A stretch of 64,000 bases of DNA, taken from Sparassis latifolia. Its lineage: Eukaryota; Basidiomycota; Agaricomycetes; Polyporales; Sparassidaceae. Below the pieces are notes generated by a model. It was not told the DNA's origin, did not search any database, and saw nothing but the letters and a program-made list of their open reading frames with translations. Positions 12,098 to 21,234 of this stretch are shown piece after piece. The number at the start of each line of letters is the position of its first letter. Position 1 is the first letter of the stretch. The stretch covers positions 558,001-622,000 of the forward strand of contig CM031553.1 of NCBI GenBank assembly GCA_018466975.1, given 5' to 3'. A program made the position numbers and the translations under genes.

Positions 12098-14524
12098 GTG
12101 TGTTCTGTCCGTCTTTGTCGACGAATTGTCTGCAGATGCATGTGGTGTAAACCACTTTGCGCAGCCCACATAGCATCATCCTATTGCACCGCTTACCGGG
12201 GCTTTCATCAGCTACTCAGTGGTCGAAGCAAACATGCATCACTCTGTAAAAACGTGTATCGCATTGCCGAGGATTATAGCAAGCAGTCTGGCGACGAAAC
12301 GTTCTCGTTCCTTAACATGCTTGCAAACTCTCCTACATCAGCTATGGCTGAAGGTGCTCCCACTCTACCTGGATTGACTCCCGTCCAGTTTCAGCGTTGG
12401 AAACCCGCCATATCGGCCTGCAACCTGGACTCTGCCCTCGGTTACCTTGGACGGGAAGGAGTCCGCTTATCATGGGCAGCTACACCTACAAACGATATGC
12501 CCCATTTATCTCCAGCTCCTCTCCAGCCTCCTACGTGGGTGATCCTGTATCTGATTTGCCACCAAGTAACATCTCCTGCGGACGCTAAGAAGGCCCTTGT
12601 TCTAGCATATTACCACCTTCCTACCGCACTTCCACATTTACGACCGTGTCTTCTCATATTCTCGGCCTGTTGGCTTGCCGAACACAATCTTGTCGTCCCT
12701 CTGCAGGACCTCATCCGAAGATTGTTGCAATCTTCTTGCGAATGGCGCGAGTATGACTATTCAGCATTCTTGAAACTTGTTGCCGCTGCCTCTGCCTCTC
12801 CGACCGGTATCCGTTTGATCATACCCGTTTTAGAGGCATCGTCAGCTCGTCGACTTCGTCTTGATCAAGACACATTTGATTCGCTCCTTTCCGGACAATT
12901 TGCCACCGCTGAACTTGGGATTGCTCTGGCTAGGTCCATGCAGTCGCAGGCCACCATTCCCAGTGTCAAGAACTTGGAACGACTAGTCAAGCTCTTCGCT
13001 AAAGCGGGTTGGAGGAAGCGAGCTGGCCGGTGTCTCGATCTCGTCCGCCACCATTATGCGGAACAACAAACCGAGACTGTGCCCTTTGGCACCAACCCGT
13101 ATGCCAGGAACGTTATGCAGGCACCGACGTTGTCACAGCATTGGTATATGTCTGCTTTTGGCTCGGTGCGTTCACTTCACGCCTATATGCAAGCGTGCGG
13201 CGTGCATTCCCGTCTGTGGAGGGCGGAGCCCAGGATTGGCACATGGCGAAGTGTTTTGCGTGCTGCCGTACGGGACCGATCATTGTCTGCAAAGTCCTTG
13301 CTCGCGATCCTCGAGCGCGCGAAGGCGTCAGACTCTAGCTTACGCTTAGACGTGGTCTCAGATCTGGTTACTATCAATGGTCTCCTCCACCGCAGGGATA
13401 ACACAAACGCGGCTCGTATATGGGATACCATTGCTGCGAAGAAGGACCGCTTAGAAGTGTGGGGGTTAGCCCTTGGAGTGAAGGCGCTGACTCTGGCTGG
13501 CCGCCCTTCAGAGGCTTTTGCGCTCCTTCGAGGCATTGACACCTCTCGGTATTCGACCACTTCCACTCAATTACTCTCCCGCTCCGAAGCGCGGCAGCAG
13601 ATCACCACGCACACGATCAATATATTCATGGCCTCATTGCAACGCATAGGACGCCCTGACATCGTCTTCGAACTGTGGGACTATATGGAATCGCTTTTTG
13701 GCATCAGTCCTGACCAGTTTACGATGGCTATTGTCCTGAAAACTGCCCGCTTTGCCAGTAAATCAGACCAGTCGGTACGAGGCGCGTTAGCAGATATCGG
13801 GCTCGGAAATTTTTTCCGCCGAAAGAGCGTCGGCGACGCCCCTGTCTCATACCCCGAATCATCTCGCAGCATGGCCGTCGCCAGGATTCAAGAGTTGTTA
13901 GCTCAAAACAGAAATGATACCAACTCCGGTGTATGGAGAGGGGAGAGGGCTGGTGTTCAAGCGCTTCAGGTTGCCCACCATATTTTGCTAGGAAATTGGC
14001 CCGAGCTGCACACTATTCAATCTCCCGTCCACGCTGTTCGTCGTTCACTCGGCTTTTCGCCTGTCGGCGGCCTCTTTCGCGCCCTGAGTGGTCGCCCATC
14101 GACACCCTCTCAAGATGACTCCCGTGCGGCGCAGCAGGCACCGAACTACGACATCGACTCACTCTGGCCATACCCGCAGGTACTACCCAACGACGTCGCC
14201 TTCCGCGCATATATAGATCTACTCGGCGCAGAGAACCAGATGTCCGAGATCCCCCTTGCGCTTGCGTGGATGCGCCACCTAGATGTCAAGCCGTCGCGCA
14301 ACACTTTGGCGACTGCGCTTGTGTATTGGGCCGAGGTCAGCATGGATTCTCCACTGGTCGAGCATTGGAAGAGCGAAAGGAGCGAATACCTGCGGTTGAT
14401 CCGTTGGATGAAGGAATGGGTTGGCAGCGAGAATCTGCCTACAGATGCAGACATAGGATTGCATCTGGGACGCATAAAGTGGTTCAGGGATCTGCGTTAT
14501 GGCCGGAGACCTGTACATTCCTAG
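12098..14524 (+). CDS. Pentatricopeptide-repeat-like protein, probably mitochondrial
   Basis: One uninterrupted reading frame of up to 808 residues, unusual here because neighbours are full of introns. Helix-rich units with PPR spacing are visible, for example NAARIWDTIAAKKDRLEVWG then RPSEAFALLRGI, TINIFMASLQRIGRPDIVFE then LWDYMES, and a late unit with VAFRAYIDLLGAENQ and LALAWMRHLDVKPSRN. Such proteins usually bind organellar transcripts. The Arg/Cys-rich N-terminus (MCSVRLCRRIVCRCMW) could be a presequence, but later ATGs near 12317 and 12344 (MLANSPTSAM..) are alternatives. It ends 240 bp before the stop of the convergent PDAP1-like gene. The family call is moderately sure; the orthologue is unknown. 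Confidence 0.75.
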   Translation: MCSVRLCRRIVCRCMWCKPLCAAHIASSYCTAYRGFHQLLSGRSKHASLCKNVYRIAEDYSKQSGDETFSFLNMLANSPTSAMAEGAPTLPGLTPVQFQRWKPAISACNLDSALGYLGREGVRLSWAATPTNDMPHLSPAPLQPPTWVILYLICHQVTSPADAKKALVLAYYHLPTALPHLRPCLLIFSACWLAEHNLVVPLQDLIRRLLQSSCEWREYDYSAFLKLVAAASASPTGIRLIIPVLEASSARRLRLDQDTFDSLLSGQFATAELGIALARSMQSQATIPSVKNLERLVKLFAKAGWRKRAGRCLDLVRHHYAEQQTETVPFGTNPYARNVMQAPTLSQHWYMSAFGSVRSLHAYMQACGVHSRLWRAEPRIGTWRSVLRAAVRDRSLSAKSLLAILERAKASDSSLRLDVVSDLVTINGLLHRRDNTNAARIWDTIAAKKDRLEVWGLALGVKALTLAGRPSEAFALLRGIDTSRYSTTSTQLLSRSEARQQITTHTINIFMASLQRIGRPDIVFELWDYMESLFGISPDQFTMAIVLKTARFASKSDQSVRGALADIGLGNFFRRKSVGDAPVSYPESSRSMAVARIQELLAQNRNDTNSGVWRGERAGVQALQVAHHILLGNWPELHTIQSPVHAVRRSLGFSPVGGLFRALSGRPSTPSQDDSRAAQQAPNYDIDSLWPYPQVLPNDVAFRAYIDLLGAENQMSEIPLALAWMRHLDVKPSRNTLATALVYWAEVSMDSPLVEHWKSERSEYLRLIRWMKEWVGSENLPTDADIGLHLGRIKWFRDLRYGRRPVHS

Positions 14525-14763
14525 GTTTAATGGAGTCCATATTCTCAAACCCATATCGACGGTGTGTGTAACATACCTCTCTTGCAACGAGCACCGGACA
14601 TCTCGTTGACACTTGTCTAACAAACATATATTCTAACATCAACCATACATCTGTGACCATTGGAGGAAGTAATGTACACTTGAAGCCTGCTGCAACATCC
14701 GGTCGATAGGCTTATTGTTGTACATGAATTGAATACTCCGCACAAATGCTTCGCGAGGGCCTC

Positions 14764-15738
14764 TCATATACGCTTTCCCCTAGCCACTGCTTCTTTCTTC
14801 TTGGCCTCGACTTCGGCGGATTTAGCTGAGGGCCACGTCAACATCAAAGGTAGATTGCTGGACCGATGCCAGACACACCTTCAGCCTCCGCCTTCCTCTT
14901 CGCCTGAGCAGCTTGGCGCTCGGCACGAATCTTGGCTAGGCGTGCCAGATCAGATTTGGCTTGTTCTGTCTTGCCTTGCTCATGAAGCTGGTAGCACAAA
15001 TTGTTCAGACGGTAGATTTGCTAGCTGTTGCGCAAGACACGCTTACCTTCCAATATCTCTCCTTGGCTTCCTTCTTCTCCTTCTCCTCCCTGTACGATGT
15101 ATTAGCTGAACTGTTCTCAAACCCAACACAGAAATTCACCTCTCTCGCCGAGTGGGCTCCCGCGGTGCACCCAAGTCCGCGATGTTCATCTTCTTGCCCG
15201 CAGCGATGTTCGGGTTCACGAACAGAGGGTCCTGGTCTTCTGCGTCCTCATCTTCGTCTGATGTCTGCTGTTTTGCCTGTGCTTTCTTCTTCTTCAGCTC
15301 TCGTCGCTCTGCTCGAGACAATTCGGGTTGTGCAGTGCTTCCCGCAGCCTTGCCGTCGTCTGATTCGTCTGATTCGTCTTCCTCCTCCTCGTCTTCTTCT
15401 TCGTCGTCGTCATCGTCACTGTCGTTCTCCTGATTTCTTCGTCCGCGAGGAGCCCTGGGTGGACGGGCAGGAGTCAATTTCACCATCGTTTAGTTCCGCG
15501 ACATGAGAACACACCACTTGTCGGTAGAGACGGCTGTTCCATTCTCGTCGAGCTCGAGATGCTTGCTGTGCAATTCGAGCGATGAACGATCAGCATGACC
15601 CCAAGCGATCTAATAACATGGCGATCGCATACCTGAAGCTGGAAGGCAGAAGCGGTTAGCACAGAACGGACGAGTCTGAACCGCGAGGACATACTTTCGT
15701 CCTCCACCGCGCTTCTGCTTGAAAGTGCCTCTGGCCAT
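14764..15738 (-). CDS. PDAP1 / PP28 casein-kinase-substrate phosphoprotein
   Basis: Seven exons, including a 6-nt microexon, join to 209 residues: 15738-15695, 15638-15633, 15565-15515, 15454-15140, 15089-15047, 14987-14879, 14825-14764. The N-terminus MARGTFKQKRGGGR runs through the microexon into FSKHLELDENGTAVSTDKW. Next come a long Asp/Glu/Ser tract with many CK2-like acidic serines, then the PP28 core: DPLFVNPN, MNIADLGAPRE, an acidic/basic helix with ERYWKLHEQGKTEQAKSDLA, and a Lys/Arg/Glu-rich C-terminus. This matches the 28 kDa heat- and acid-stable phosphoprotein family; its molecular role is poorly known. It shares a 135 bp divergent promoter with the NDUFA6 gene. An exon prediction starting MVKLTPARPP would be wrong, since that stretch is intron 3. 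Confidence 0.88.
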
Positions 15739-15873
15739 GGTGATGTGCAGTTATGAAGTGTAAGTAAGCAGAAAGTTTGGATCCAAAAGAATCAAAGGAT
15801 CGGATGAGGTCACGTGGAGGGCGCAGCGTAAGTATTCGGACCGTCTGCTGAGCGTCGTCTCTCCAACTGAACT
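15739..15873. promoter_or_regulatory. Divergent promoter: PDAP1-like / NDUFA6
   Basis: Only 135 bp separate the two start codons, so both leaders and the shared core promoter lie here. No clear TATA box in either direction. Confidence 0.5.
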
Positions 15874-16380
15874 ATGTCGACAATCCCGTCGCGCCTGGCT
15901 CGCTCGGCCCATGTATCGAGGAGCCCTGCGGAGGCCCGCGATCGCGTGCTGAAGCTCTACCGAGACTGGTACCGCGGAGTGAGTCCGTCGGTGCTCCGTC
16001 AACGACATTCTGACTGTAGCATGTCTTACAGGCACCAGAGATCGTCTCCCTGTACGCGCTCAACGTCTCGCCAGCGTACTTTCGCGCATGCATCCGCAGG
16101 AAGTTCGAGGATAACCGTTACATCACAGACACGCGCGTCATCGACGTGCTCGTGCTCAAGGGGCGGCAGGAGTACCAGGAGACGATGAACTGTTGGAAGC
16201 TGAATGACCACATTATGGGTATTTTGCTGCAGCCCAAGGGACGGCCGCCACGCACGTTCCTCCAGAAATTCTATGAAGGTGTGTCCTTTCCTTCGTGGCC
16301 GAATTCCGCTCACTGTCTCTGGTGTGATTCCAGGCAGGGACGAGGATGCCGTGCTTCCAGCTGCATCCGGGGTATACTAG
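15874..16380 (+). CDS. NDUFA6: Complex I LYR subunit NDUFA6 (B14)
   Basis: Accessory subunit of mitochondrial NADH:ubiquinone oxidoreductase. Three exons (15874-15978, 16032-16278, 16334-16380) give 132 residues, the normal size. The LYR-family signature is seen as VLKLYRDWYR near residues 26-35, followed by helices with SPAYFRACIRRKFEDNRY, VIDVLVLKGRQEYQETMNCW and TFLQKFYEGRDED, a typical NDUFA6 end region. In complex I this LYR subunit holds the matrix acyl-carrier protein. There is no cleavable presequence, as is usual. The gene converges with the next gene, with ~160 bp between stops. Confidence 0.93.
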
Positions 16381-16541
16381 GTGGTTAGGTAGCGAAGGAG
16401 AACAAACTCATACTGTTTCCTGCCACCACGAGTGTTCTACTGAGGTGCTTAGACGTCGCTGGTGCGTCTCCAAATGTGACTCAGAACATGGCTCTACTAG
16501 ACAAATAAACATCCTCGTGATCCCAGCGCACAGTAAGATCT

Positions 16542-18866
16542 CTACGACAGAAAATCAATAGGGTCATCATCGCTATCAGCGATATGCGCAGGCGGAGGAA
16601 ACAACGATAGTCTGGGCTGTAAAGCAACAAGTGACGTGAGCAGAGTACACCGGTATCATGGCCGGTGCTACTAACCTTGGGTTTTGGTTTCAATCTGCGA
16701 GGAAGACTCTTGTGAGCGCTAGGAGCTGCAGCTCTGCAGTTCTCTTTATCGTACCTAGATTGATAGAACATAGCTGAGCATGAGTCGATATCTGAGACAT
16801 ATTATGACCCACCGTTTTGGCTTCGCCGTGGCTTTCTGCTTGGCCAGTTGCGCCTTCGGAGAAGAGGTGCCCACACGCACTGTTCTTGTTAGTGGTAACT
16901 TTGCTTTCCAAGAAGCGTCGGAGGTGGACTTCGATACATTCGCTCGCTTAGCAGGTCGGGTCCGTTCGCATTCAACCTGGTCTCCCTGTTCCTCTGAAAT
17001 ATTCCAATCGTCCCGCGAGCGTTTCTTAAGCGCTGTATGGCCATTGTGCGAGGGCCCTGCCATCCGCGTTCCAGCTGCATTCACAAGTTGGTCGCGAGAT
17101 CCCAAACCAGACGCTATCTGTTCAGAATTGTCGTCCTGTGAGCGGACCTTCTTCGGCTCGGATACCGTGGTGGGGTGGAACGAGTTATCGCTGTCTCCCT
17201 TCGTTTGCTTGCGCGGCTGCAAAGTCGTGTGCTCGCTCGCCGCCTTCGTGTGCTTGGCTCTTCGCTTAAGAAGAGCAGCTAGAGGGACGTCGTCGTCACT
17301 AGATTCGGCAGGCTCGTTGCCTGTGGGATGAGAGGCCTTACTGCTCGATGGAGCCCTCGAACGGCTTTTCTGCACGCCTTCCGTCTGAGCAGCAGTAGGA
17401 GCCTCCGTGTGTGTTGTGTCTGCGGAGCATTGGAGTGCTGTCTTGCGGGTCCTCGACGCGGTTGAGGACTTCGTGGGTCTCGCCTCTGATAGCTTCTCCT
17501 TCAACGGATGAGTTATCACATCAGCGTCATCACAATCAACAGTTCTTCTGGTAGATCTTTTGCCGTCTTTCGTGGAGTCCTTCACAGACTTCGCCCGCGT
17601 TCGAGAAGGCTTGCACGCAACGCCATCCTGCTGCACAAGTGCAGGTTCATCTGAGACTTCTGCCGTGGCTGATGCATGTATTCAGTCCAAATGTTCGTGC
17701 TCCAGAATACTTTGCTCTTACCAGTCTCAAGCACCTCAGCAGGAGCCTTGGCCTTCCCTTTGTGCTTCGCTGTCCACTTCTTCGCAGCACTCTCACCATC
17801 CTCTTCCATTTCGTCTTCCTCAACCTTCTTCTTCCGCGAAGGCTTCGCCTTGGGTGCGGCCTTTGCACGCCTTCGTGCCAGAGGCTCGTCATCGGAGGTA
17901 ACCGCAGCATCCTCATCGGGGATCGGTGAGGGTCGTTTTGTCCTTATCTTCGTCAGAATATCTGCGGTGTCATCTGAAAATAACTTGAGTCAACAAGGCG
18001 ATGCGGGGTGAGGAGAAAGCAGATCGTACTGTAGGCAGTGGCGGCAGTTCCACGAGTCGTTCTGGTGGTCGTCGATTTGGTCGTACGGCGAGTGGAACGG
18101 GGCTTTGCCTCATATTCTGCTGCATAATCGGCGTAAATCAATGGGCACAGATCAGTCAGTGGCTTGGTGCAAAGATGTACATACCGAGGTCCTCATCTTT
18201 CTCGTCCTGCTGCGTGACCTTCCTGGCGCGTTTCCTGGGCGGATGCGCCGGAGGTTCAACCGCGCGCGATGATCCTACATCGCACAGCGAGATCAGCGTC
18301 GGGCCACTGCTAGCAGCGTTACATGGCGCACCTTCACCGCTCGTATCCTTCACCTCTCTTGCGTCCACCCCTTTCGCGTGGGCTTTCGGCGGGGCGCGAA
18401 CTGCCGCCTTGGGTTTTGCCTTCGCCCGAGTCTTCGTGGGCGCTTTTGCCCTCGTCCTTGTCGTACGCTTCGCAGTCACACGCTCGGGAGTGGTGGCGAC
18501 TTCGACCTCGTCATCCGTGCCGTCAATATCCCTCACAGCATGCGACTTTCTCCTTGCAGCCCTGCTCGCACTGCCAGCCGGGGGCGGAGGGTCGTGCTGC
18601 TCCACTGGGATTGTCTGGGAAAGCGCTTTGGCGGGGCTCTCACCGTTCACGCCGCGTGCGAGGAGGATGTCGAGCAACGCATTGTGCGTCGAAGGCACGA
18701 AGATACTGCAAGGTGTCAGAACGTACAGCCACCTTGCCGGAAGAGTGAGACAGCGGGGTGCTCACCCTCCTCTGTCCCTAAAGCGCGACTGCTGTCGCTC
18801 AAGACGCTTTGCGCGGCTGGCCTCGACGGTGAGGCCCTGTTCTGTGGTCGTCGTCGTCTGGCTCAT
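16542..18866 (-). CDS. Disordered, basic nuclear protein, basidiomycete type (function unknown)
   Basis: Seven exons (18866-18766, 18705-18185, 18119-18030, 17973-17722, 17668-16813, 16754-16676, 16616-16542) join cleanly to 657 residues. The only ordered-looking parts are the N-terminus, ending QSRFRDRGGIFVPSTHN then LLDILLARGVNGESP, and a short C-terminal motif, LSLFPPPAHIADSDDDP then IDFLS. Between them lies Lys/Arg/Ser/Thr/Ala-rich sequence with several nuclear-localisation-like clusters (PPRKRARK, ALKKRSR, LLKRRAKHTK) and AT-hook-like basic patches without a clean RGRP core. Terminal motifs flanking a disordered basic body suggest a chromatin or nucleolar scaffold; that is inference. I do not recognise a domain. 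It is divergent from the DUF1365 gene. Confidence 0.8.
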
Positions 18867-18971
18867 GTTGCAGCTGGTCAGCGAGCTGCCGACGCGAACG
18901 ATCACGCTCGTCGCTGTCACGCCTCAGTCACGTGCATACTCACTTACACCGCGGAGCGCGAATTGCCTTTT
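18867..18971. promoter_or_regulatory. Divergent promoter: basic nuclear protein / DUF1365 protein
   Basis: 105 bp between the two start codons, the tightest head-to-head pair in the window. Both core promoters must overlap. Confidence 0.5.
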
Positions 18972-20690
18972 ATGGCAGTCATCTTGGTCGTCGCCATCGC
19001 CGGTCTGCTCATCGTGCTCATCGCCTCTCTACTACCCACTCGCCATGAGCGTCACAAGCAGCCCACTGATGCACACATCCTCCACAACCAGGTCACTCAC
19101 GCACGGCTTCTACCGACGCGGTCCGCCCACGCCTTCACCTACCCGACGCTCTTCCTCCTCGTCCCGATTCGTGCGCTCGAGGCGCACGCGCTGGACCTTG
19201 GGTGTGGATGGGTGTTCGGATACGGTGGAGTGTCGTGGCGGCTCACAGGCCTCCGCCCCCAGGGGTACCTGATGCCCGACGCGCGGAGCGTGCATGCGAA
19301 GCTGGTGGAGTTGTTGGAACAGCACGGACATGATGCAAGGCTCTTTCGCGATGCGTGGATGATGACGATGCCCAGCTACTGCGGGCTCGAGGGCATCAAT
19401 CCGCTCACAGTGTACTTTTGCTACGGGGATGGTGCAGCGCTGTGGATGGTGGTGCTCGAGGTGCGTACAACCTGAGCGCTGTTGCAGCTGGTCTGATGAC
19501 TGTGCGCTTTCCAGATACACAACACGTTCGACGAACGGCATATCCACTTCCTCGAGGTCGGCGTGAACGAAGACCCGCCGCCAAAGGGGTACGTACGTCT
19601 CAACATTTCGTATCTCGCTGCCCACTGACCGCCCCCCAGGTTCGACCACCAATGGACGTTCCCCCGCCAATTCCACGTCTCGCCCTTCAACGACCGCTCA
19701 GGGTTCTACACCGTCGCTCTCACCACCCCCTCGCACGCCCCAATTCCCGTCTCAGCTGCCGGCCTTTCACAGCCCGCGCCCCGCCCGGTGATCCGCATCC
19801 ACCTGCACGTCCCAGACCCTCTGTGCCCTTCTACCCCAGGTCCTCTGAAATTAACCGCCCTCCTTCGCCCCTCGGTCTCCGAGCCCCTCACCACCACGTC
19901 CCTCCTCCGTGCGCTCGCACACCAGCCGCTTGTACTCCTCCTCTCGTTCGCCCGGATCGTCTTCCAGGCGGGAGTATTGCACTACCGTCGGCGGCTGCGC
20001 GTGAACGTGCGGCCAGACCCGGTGCCCGCCCAGCGCGGGTGGGGTATAAGGGAGGGTGACGACGCGGAGCAGCCGCTGAGTGGGGGAGTGAAGTGGCAGT
20101 CAGAAGGGGTACTGGAACGATATGCACGCGGGCGCGTCGAGGCGTTCCTAAGGGGGAGAGCGAGGGAGACTGGGGTCAGCGTGACGCTGGTGTCGGCGAA
20201 CCCGTTCCTGCCGCCGAGCGTGTTTCTACCGTCGAGGAAGGAGGATTCGACCGCCGAGAAGATAGGGCAGAGCCTGACCGTGTGGTACCGATCGCCGCAG
20301 TTTTTCACGACTGTGTTCGTGGCACCGTCTGCAGCGCATGCGATTCAATTGGGCACCACCGAAGGACTCTTCACCTTCTCGTCCAGGGAGCTCTTCACGT
20401 TAGTGTTCTCGCCGCCATACGCGCAGACTTCACAGACGCTGTGCCAACGTCTGCGGGCACAGGCAGTCCCTCAAGTCTCTAGATACGCTATCCCCCAAAC
20501 TCATCCTCTCGATATGGCAGAGTCAGCGGTGATCGACTCGGCGATGCTGGCGGTGATGCTGACATCAGGTAAGGTGGAAGAATGGGCTTATCGGATGATA
20601 GGCACTCGATTTGTGCGAGGCCAGGAGCCGTGGAAAAGATGGCAGCGGGCACTGGAACGAAAGGAAGCTGCCTCGAAGAGTGCTAATTAA
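18972..20690 (+). CDS. DUF1365 family protein with N-terminal membrane anchor
   Basis: Three exons (18972-19460, 19515-19588, 19640-20690) encode 537 residues. A hydrophobic start (MAVILVVAIAGLLIVLIASL) looks like a signal anchor. Next comes a DUF1365-type region: HNQVTHARLLPTRSAHAFTY, FRDAWMMTMPSYCG, NPLTVYFCY, NTFDERHIHFLEVG and the end pattern FHVSPFNDRSGFYTV. In bacteria DUF1365 proteins are about 240 residues and sit beside cyclopropane fatty-acid synthase and amine-oxidase-like genes, so a lipid-modification role is suspected but unproven. The fungal protein continues for ~300 more residues, including LTVWYRSPQFFTTVF, which I do not recognise. The start was chosen at the ATG that precedes the anchor. 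Confidence 0.85.
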
Positions 20691-21234
20691 AGCACGAACG
20701 CATATTTGTTTCTTGGCCAGTCCGTGTAGCTATAGGTATGACTGTATTTCTTGGATCTTGACGCTACTCGTGCTTTCAGTCGCGTATGCGTCCGTCGTCT
20801 GCCCTGGAGTCAGAATGTAATTGTTTCTTCGATTCTGTTGGGCACCAGTATGCATGCTTTCGTTGCTATTCTCCCCTTTCCAGCCGCGGAGTCGAACGTT
20901 TACGATCGGACAAGATCTGCCGATGACTAGTGTGTGGGTCCAAGTATGAGCACCAATTGCAGCTTCCAATACTATGTGAAGAATCGACAACACTACTGAA
21001 GCCGCCGGATCTTATGAATGAACTACTAATAGTACCGTACGTCTATATACATGTCTGAGTCGTTCGAAGACAGTGAGTCGAGGATGGCCCGCTCGTCGAC
21101 ACCGTAAAGACCTGCTACACTCCAATAAAAATACATCAGCACCTACAGGGCCGACCAATCGCCAAGAGAGACATACAGCAAATCGAAATAAAAAAAGAAG
21201 CATGACCAAGAGACCCCCAGCCTTGCGCCACTGG
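20691..21234. other. Convergent intergenic spacer
   Basis: The 3' regions of the DUF1365 gene and the Zn2Cys6 factor meet here. No ORF worth calling and no repeat or RNA gene recognised. Confidence 0.4.

Noticed and set aside
15136..15486. Start of the PDAP1-like protein at MVKLTPARPP (15486)
   Set aside because: That stretch is intron 3; the true N-terminus MARGTFKQKRGGGR lies upstream and joins via a microexon.
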